A DNA stretch of 64,000 bases from Dyadobacter alkalitolerans DSM 23607 (lineage in GTDB: Bacteria; Bacteroidota; Bacteroidia; Cytophagales; Spirosomataceae). Both the position numbers and the translations under genes were made by a program. The DNA lies in contig NZ_AUAS01000001.1 in the NCBI RefSeq assembly GCF_000428845.1, positions 248,001 through 312,000 of the forward strand. Direction: 5' to 3'. Below the pieces are notes generated by a model. The model was not told the origin of the DNA, did no database searches, and worked only from the letters and a program-made list of their open reading frames with translations. Of the stretch, positions 61,487 through 64,000 are shown one piece after another. Numbering within the stretch: position 1 is the stretch's first letter; each line of letters begins with the position of its first letter.

Positions 61487-62616
61487 GCCGCCTTGGTCTT
61501 GTTTTTTGCCGCCAGTTCTATAATCTCTTTCTTGCTGCCCGACCAGAATGCAATTTTCCGGCGGTTGAATGTATACGTCACCGCAACAGAGTCCCCGAAG
61601 CTGATGATGGCCGGATAGGAATATTCGTCTTCCTTCTTGCCGGTTGCAATGTCAATGCGATCCGTCCAGTTTTGACCGTTATCATACGACATAATCAGTG
61701 AAAGCGGCGATCTTGAACCCCAGTCTTTATCATTCGGGTTGTAAGCGAGCACCAGTGTTCCGTCTGGCAGTTTGGCCAGGTCAATGCCGCTGTTCGGGTT
61801 AGGAAGCGATGTTTTCTTGATCGTCGACCAGGTTTTTCCATTATCAAAAGAATCGCTTCTGCCGATCACGCCGCCGGTTGTTCTTACCAGCATATGCACA
61901 GTGCCGGGTTTGGATTCCCACAAGGTGGGCTGGATGGCGCCTTTCCCTTTTATTTCTGTTGTATCAATTTTAAAGTAAGGGCTTGCTTTCCAGGTTTTAC
62001 CTTTGTCCGTGCTTCTGTCTACAAAAACTTCCCAGCGATTTACCTCGTTGGACGCGCCTGCCAGCCAGTCGCCGTTTGATAGTTCGATCAGCTTGTCTTT
62101 TACAGGCCCTCTTCCTCCTTTATCGCCTTTTACCAACTCATAGGCATCCGACCACGTTTCACCCTTATCAGTGGAAGTTTTCACCCAGGTTTCCCAATGC
62201 GCAATTTCTTTTCCTACTTTGAAATATAAAATAATCTTGCCGTCTGACGTTTTTTGCAAAACCGGGTTCCAATGTGCGTCTTCGCGGATTTTGGCCACTT
62301 CTTTGGGCGCACTCCAGTTTCCCGGCTGGCCTTTTGAAACCCAAATCCCTACATCCGGATTCTTCTCCTCTGTTCCTCCAAACCACGCGATCAGATATTG
62401 ACCGTTATCCAGCCTTACCAATGTGGATGCATGGCATTGCGCAAAATCCCGTTTATCTCCAAAAACAAATTCCTTATCGCTTGCCAGTGAATCCTTTAAC
62501 TCTTTATTCTCATTTTCCGCTTTGTCCGAACTTTTCGAGTTACAGGAAGTCAGCATGACGGAGGAAAGCAAAAGACCGGTTAACAGGCCGGCACATAGGG
62601 TTTTTGGAATGCGCAT
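61480..62616 (-). CDS. Sialidase-family (BNR repeat) lipoprotein
   Basis: A 378-residue lipoprotein (signal ending LLLSSVMLTSCNSKSS). The six-bladed propeller has CHASTLVRLDNGQYLIAWFGGTEEKNPDVGIWV and four Asp boxes: STDKGETWSDAY, STDKGKTWKAS, SFDNGKTWSTI and SYDNGQNWTD. The FRIP arginine motif of true sialidases is not seen; the HAST/WFGGT start marks a separate branch (BNR_2-like) whose substrate is poorly known. It probably removes a terminal sugar from surface or extracellular glycans. The 3' end meets rhlE. Confidence 0.8.
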   Translation of the reverse strand: MRIPKTLCAGLLTGLLLSSVMLTSCNSKSSDKAENENKELKDSLASDKEFVFGDKRDFAQCHASTLVRLDNGQYLIAWFGGTEEKNPDVGIWVSKGQPGNWSAPKEVAKIREDAHWNPVLQKTSDGKIILYFKVGKEIAHWETWVKTSTDKGETWSDAYELVKGDKGGRGPVKDKLIELSNGDWLAGASNEVNRWEVFVDRSTDKGKTWKASPYFKIDTTEIKGKGAIQPTLWESKPGTVHMLVRTTGGVIGRSDSFDNGKTWSTIKKTSLPNPNSGIDLAKLPDGTLVLAYNPNDKDWGSRSPLSLIMSYDNGQNWTDRIDIATGKKEDEYSYPAIISFGDSVAVTYTFNRRKIAFWSGSKKEIIELAAKNKTKAAQ

Positions 62617-62673
62617 AGGAAGTTGAAATATTGATGTCTGAAAAATGTACGTAGGATTGGACGGAACGGGCTA

Positions 62674-63681
62674 TTATTTGAGCAATTTCTTTAACTCGTC
62701 CATCACCATTCCTGGCGCTTGCTCTTCGTATAAAATGCGATAAACGGCACTTGTAATGGGCAGGCTTACCTCGTGGATCTTGTTCATTTCGGTAATGCTT
62801 TTTGTGGCATAGTAACCTTCCGCGATCATTTTCATTTCCAATTGCGCCGCCTTGACGCTATATCCGCGGCCGATCATATTCCCAAAAAGCCTGTTCCTGC
62901 TAAACTGCGAGTAAGCCGTCACAAGCAAGTCGCCCAGATATGCGGAGGAGCTCATGTTGCGTTCGCGCGGGTCTAGGGCAGTAACGAAATTCCCGATTTC
63001 CTGCATGGCATTGGAGACCAGCACGGCCTGAAAATTATCACCGTACCCCAGGCCATGCGTTATGCCGCAGGCCAGCGCTACAATGTTTTTCATCACAGCC
63101 GCATATTCAACGCCGTAGAGATCGTCGAGCGGGTTCGCGGTCACGTAGCGGCAGGTCATCAGTTTAGCAAAATCCTCCGCGCTCGGACATTCCGTGGAAG
63201 CGATCGATAGATAGGATTGCTTTTCCAAAGCCACTTCTTCCGCATGGCAAGGGCCGGCTATCACGCAGGTTTCTTGCAGGTCAATGCCGTATTCTTTGGA
63301 AACCCAGTCCGTAATAAGCATATTCTGGTCAGGAACCATGCCCTTAATGGCCGAAACAATCCTTTTTCCTTGCAAATGTTTGGAAGAAAGATCGCGCAAT
63401 GCTTCCTGGATGAATGCGGCAGGAACTGCCAGGATTACGTAATCAGCACCTTTGACGGCTTCTGTGGTCTTTTCAAAGACCTTCACTTTCCTGGGAGAAA
63501 GCACCACGTCGCTCAGATAGCTGGGGTTATGATGGAATTTACGGATATGCTCAATGTCTTTCTGGTTTCGCAGCCACCACCGGATCTGGACGTTATTTTG
63601 TTCACAAAGGATTTTGATCAGCGCAGTTGCCCAGCTGCCCCCTCCTATCACGGCGATCTTGATGTTGTTTAAAAGACTCAT
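62674..63681 (-). CDS. gpsA: Glycerol-3-phosphate dehydrogenase (NAD(P)+)
   Basis: Reduces dihydroxyacetone phosphate to sn-glycerol 3-phosphate for phospholipid synthesis. The 335 residues show the Rossmann IAVIGGGSWATALIKIL, VILAVPAAFIQEAL, KGMVPDQNMLITDW, and the catalytic-lysine block YAAVMKNIVALACGITHGLGYGDNFQAVL. Length is standard for GpsA. The 5' leader contains a GCCTGAA/TTCAGGC hairpin (63689-63708). It is leftward and separate from the adaptor operon by a terminator. Confidence 0.95.
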   Translation of the reverse strand: MSLLNNIKIAVIGGGSWATALIKILCEQNNVQIRWWLRNQKDIEHIRKFHHNPSYLSDVVLSPRKVKVFEKTTEAVKGADYVILAVPAAFIQEALRDLSSKHLQGKRIVSAIKGMVPDQNMLITDWVSKEYGIDLQETCVIAGPCHAEEVALEKQSYLSIASTECPSAEDFAKLMTCRYVTANPLDDLYGVEYAAVMKNIVALACGITHGLGYGDNFQAVLVSNAMQEIGNFVTALDPRERNMSSSAYLGDLLVTAYSQFSRNRLFGNMIGRGYSVKAAQLEMKMIAEGYYATKSITEMNKIHEVSLPITSAVYRILYEEQAPGMVMDELKKLLK

Positions 63682-63688
63682 TTTTGAG

Positions 63689-63708
63689 GCCTGAAAAGGT
63701 GTTCAGGC
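63689..63708 (-). other. Small hairpin in the gpsA leader
   Basis: GCCTGAA (63689-63695) and TTCAGGC (63702-63708) form a 7-bp stem with a 6-base loop just before the start codon. It may influence translation of gpsA. Confidence 0.35.
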
Positions 63709-63764
63709 GTAAATTAGATATGAATGAATGTTTTCAAAAATGAGAAGATTTTGACAGAAAATAA

Positions 63765-63795
63765 AAAATCCTTGCAGCAAAGCCGCAAGGATTTT
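63765..63795 (-). terminator. Terminator of the RND adaptor transcript
   Basis: AAAATCCTTGC (63765-63775) pairs perfectly with GCAAGGATTTT (63785-63795), followed by T-rich sequence on the minus strand. Confidence 0.8.
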
Positions 63796-63842
63796 CTTTT
63801 TTAACCTAAACTAAATCGAACTTATTACCCTTTTACAACGTA

Positions 63843-64000
63843 TCAGTTCGCGTTTTCATTTGATTTCTTTTCGTCTTTTTTCACTTCTTCTTTCTTTTTT
63901 TCTACCAGGTCGCCGTTCTTTAGGTTTTTGGACACCGCAATGTAAGGCCCGGAAATAATAGTATCACCCGGTTTAAGGCCGGAAAGAATCTCGATATTTT
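63843..64000 (-). CDS. RND efflux periplasmic adaptor, C-terminal end
   Basis: The minus strand reads NIEILSGLKPGDTIISGPYIAVSKNLKNGDLVE and then a lysine/glutamate-rich tail ending NENAN before the stop at 63843-63845. The EILSGLKPGDxIISGPY block is the C-terminal end of HlyD/MacA-type membrane fusion proteins. Only about 52 residues lie in the window; the rest, with any ABC or RND pump genes, is beyond the right edge. The highly charged tail (KKKEEVKKDEKK) is unusual but common in Bacteroidota adaptors. Confidence 0.78.
   Translation of the reverse strand, partial: NIEILSGLKPGDTIISGPYIAVSKNLKNGDLVEKKKEEVKKDEKKSNENAN

Noticed and set aside
1-64000. CRISPR array, tRNA or rRNA genes, insertion sequences, prophage
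   Set aside because: No regularly spaced repeats, cloverleaf-like intergenic sequence, transposase or phage genes were seen in reading the window.

Overview
The window reads as a piece of a Bacteroidota chromosome, most likely Cytophagales and Dyadobacter-like. This is an inference from gene content, not from a search. Supporting points are Bacteroidota promoters (TTTG-N19/20-TAnnTTTG, seen upstream of metH and the PspC gene), ECF sigma/FecR/STN-domain regulation, many lipoproteins, frequent TTG/GTG starts with weak Shine-Dalgarno sites, and families typical of the phylum (DUF2807, DUF2911, DUF4974, large glutamine-dependent NadE). It is gene-dense: no gap over 300 bases, and no rRNA, tRNA, CRISPR array, insertion sequence or prophage was seen. 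Both ends cut genes (a BrkB/YihY-like gene on the left, an RND adaptor on the right).

Layout. 1-6.1 kb: nucleoside transporter, an NTF2-like exported protein and cobalamin-dependent methionine synthase metH with a textbook promoter. 6.3-10.1 kb: an Lrp/AsnC regulator, an ECF sigma factor overlapping a membrane-anchored probable anti-sigma protein, and a Ppx/GppA phosphatase. 10.1-15.0 kb: a minus-strand cluster with a NodU/CmcH-type carbamoyltransferase (SxtI-like), an SxtJ-family membrane protein, a 49-residue DUF5989 (SxtK-like) peptide and two membrane-anchored SGNH-type proteins. It looks like a carbamoylation module of unknown substrate and is the best candidate here for a poorly described system. 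15.1-22.9 kb: thioesterase, a frameshifted sugar-phosphate deaminase, fumC, a hydroxyacid dehydrogenase, galK-galM, a DUF2442 protein and a degenerate TrpF-like protein.

22.9-30.1 kb is an envelope-stress and surface block: PspC and LiaI/LiaF-like proteins, a VanX-like dipeptidase, a DUF2807 lipoprotein, then ECF sigma, FecR and an unusual STN/repeat protein. 30.1-35.2 kb holds nadE, a LolC/LolE-like permease, an aminotransferase and a Nudix hydrolase. 35.2-43.8 kb is a uronate (pectin or glucuronan fragment) utilisation locus: LacI regulator, then kduD, kduI, a cupin, a GH105-family hydrolase with a second C-terminal domain, uxaB, an ExuT-like transporter and an NTF2-like protein. Extracellular hydrolysis yields unsaturated uronates that KduI and KduD convert towards 2-keto-3-deoxygluconate, while UxaB handles the tagaturonate branch.

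43.8-64 kb is mixed: a DUF1016/YhcG nuclease-fold gene carrying a perfect 19-bp inverted repeat inside its coding sequence, an ATP-grasp enzyme, M17 and M28 peptidases, a UbiA-like membrane protein overlapping a methyltransferase unit, RarD-type transporter, HAD phosphatase, and a TetR-controlled SDR/DUF2798/FabF-like operon with two near-identical palindromic operators. The rest is a PQQ-type sugar dehydrogenase, DUF2911, a Tat-exported serine hydrolase, RhlE helicase, a sialidase-like lipoprotein and gpsA.
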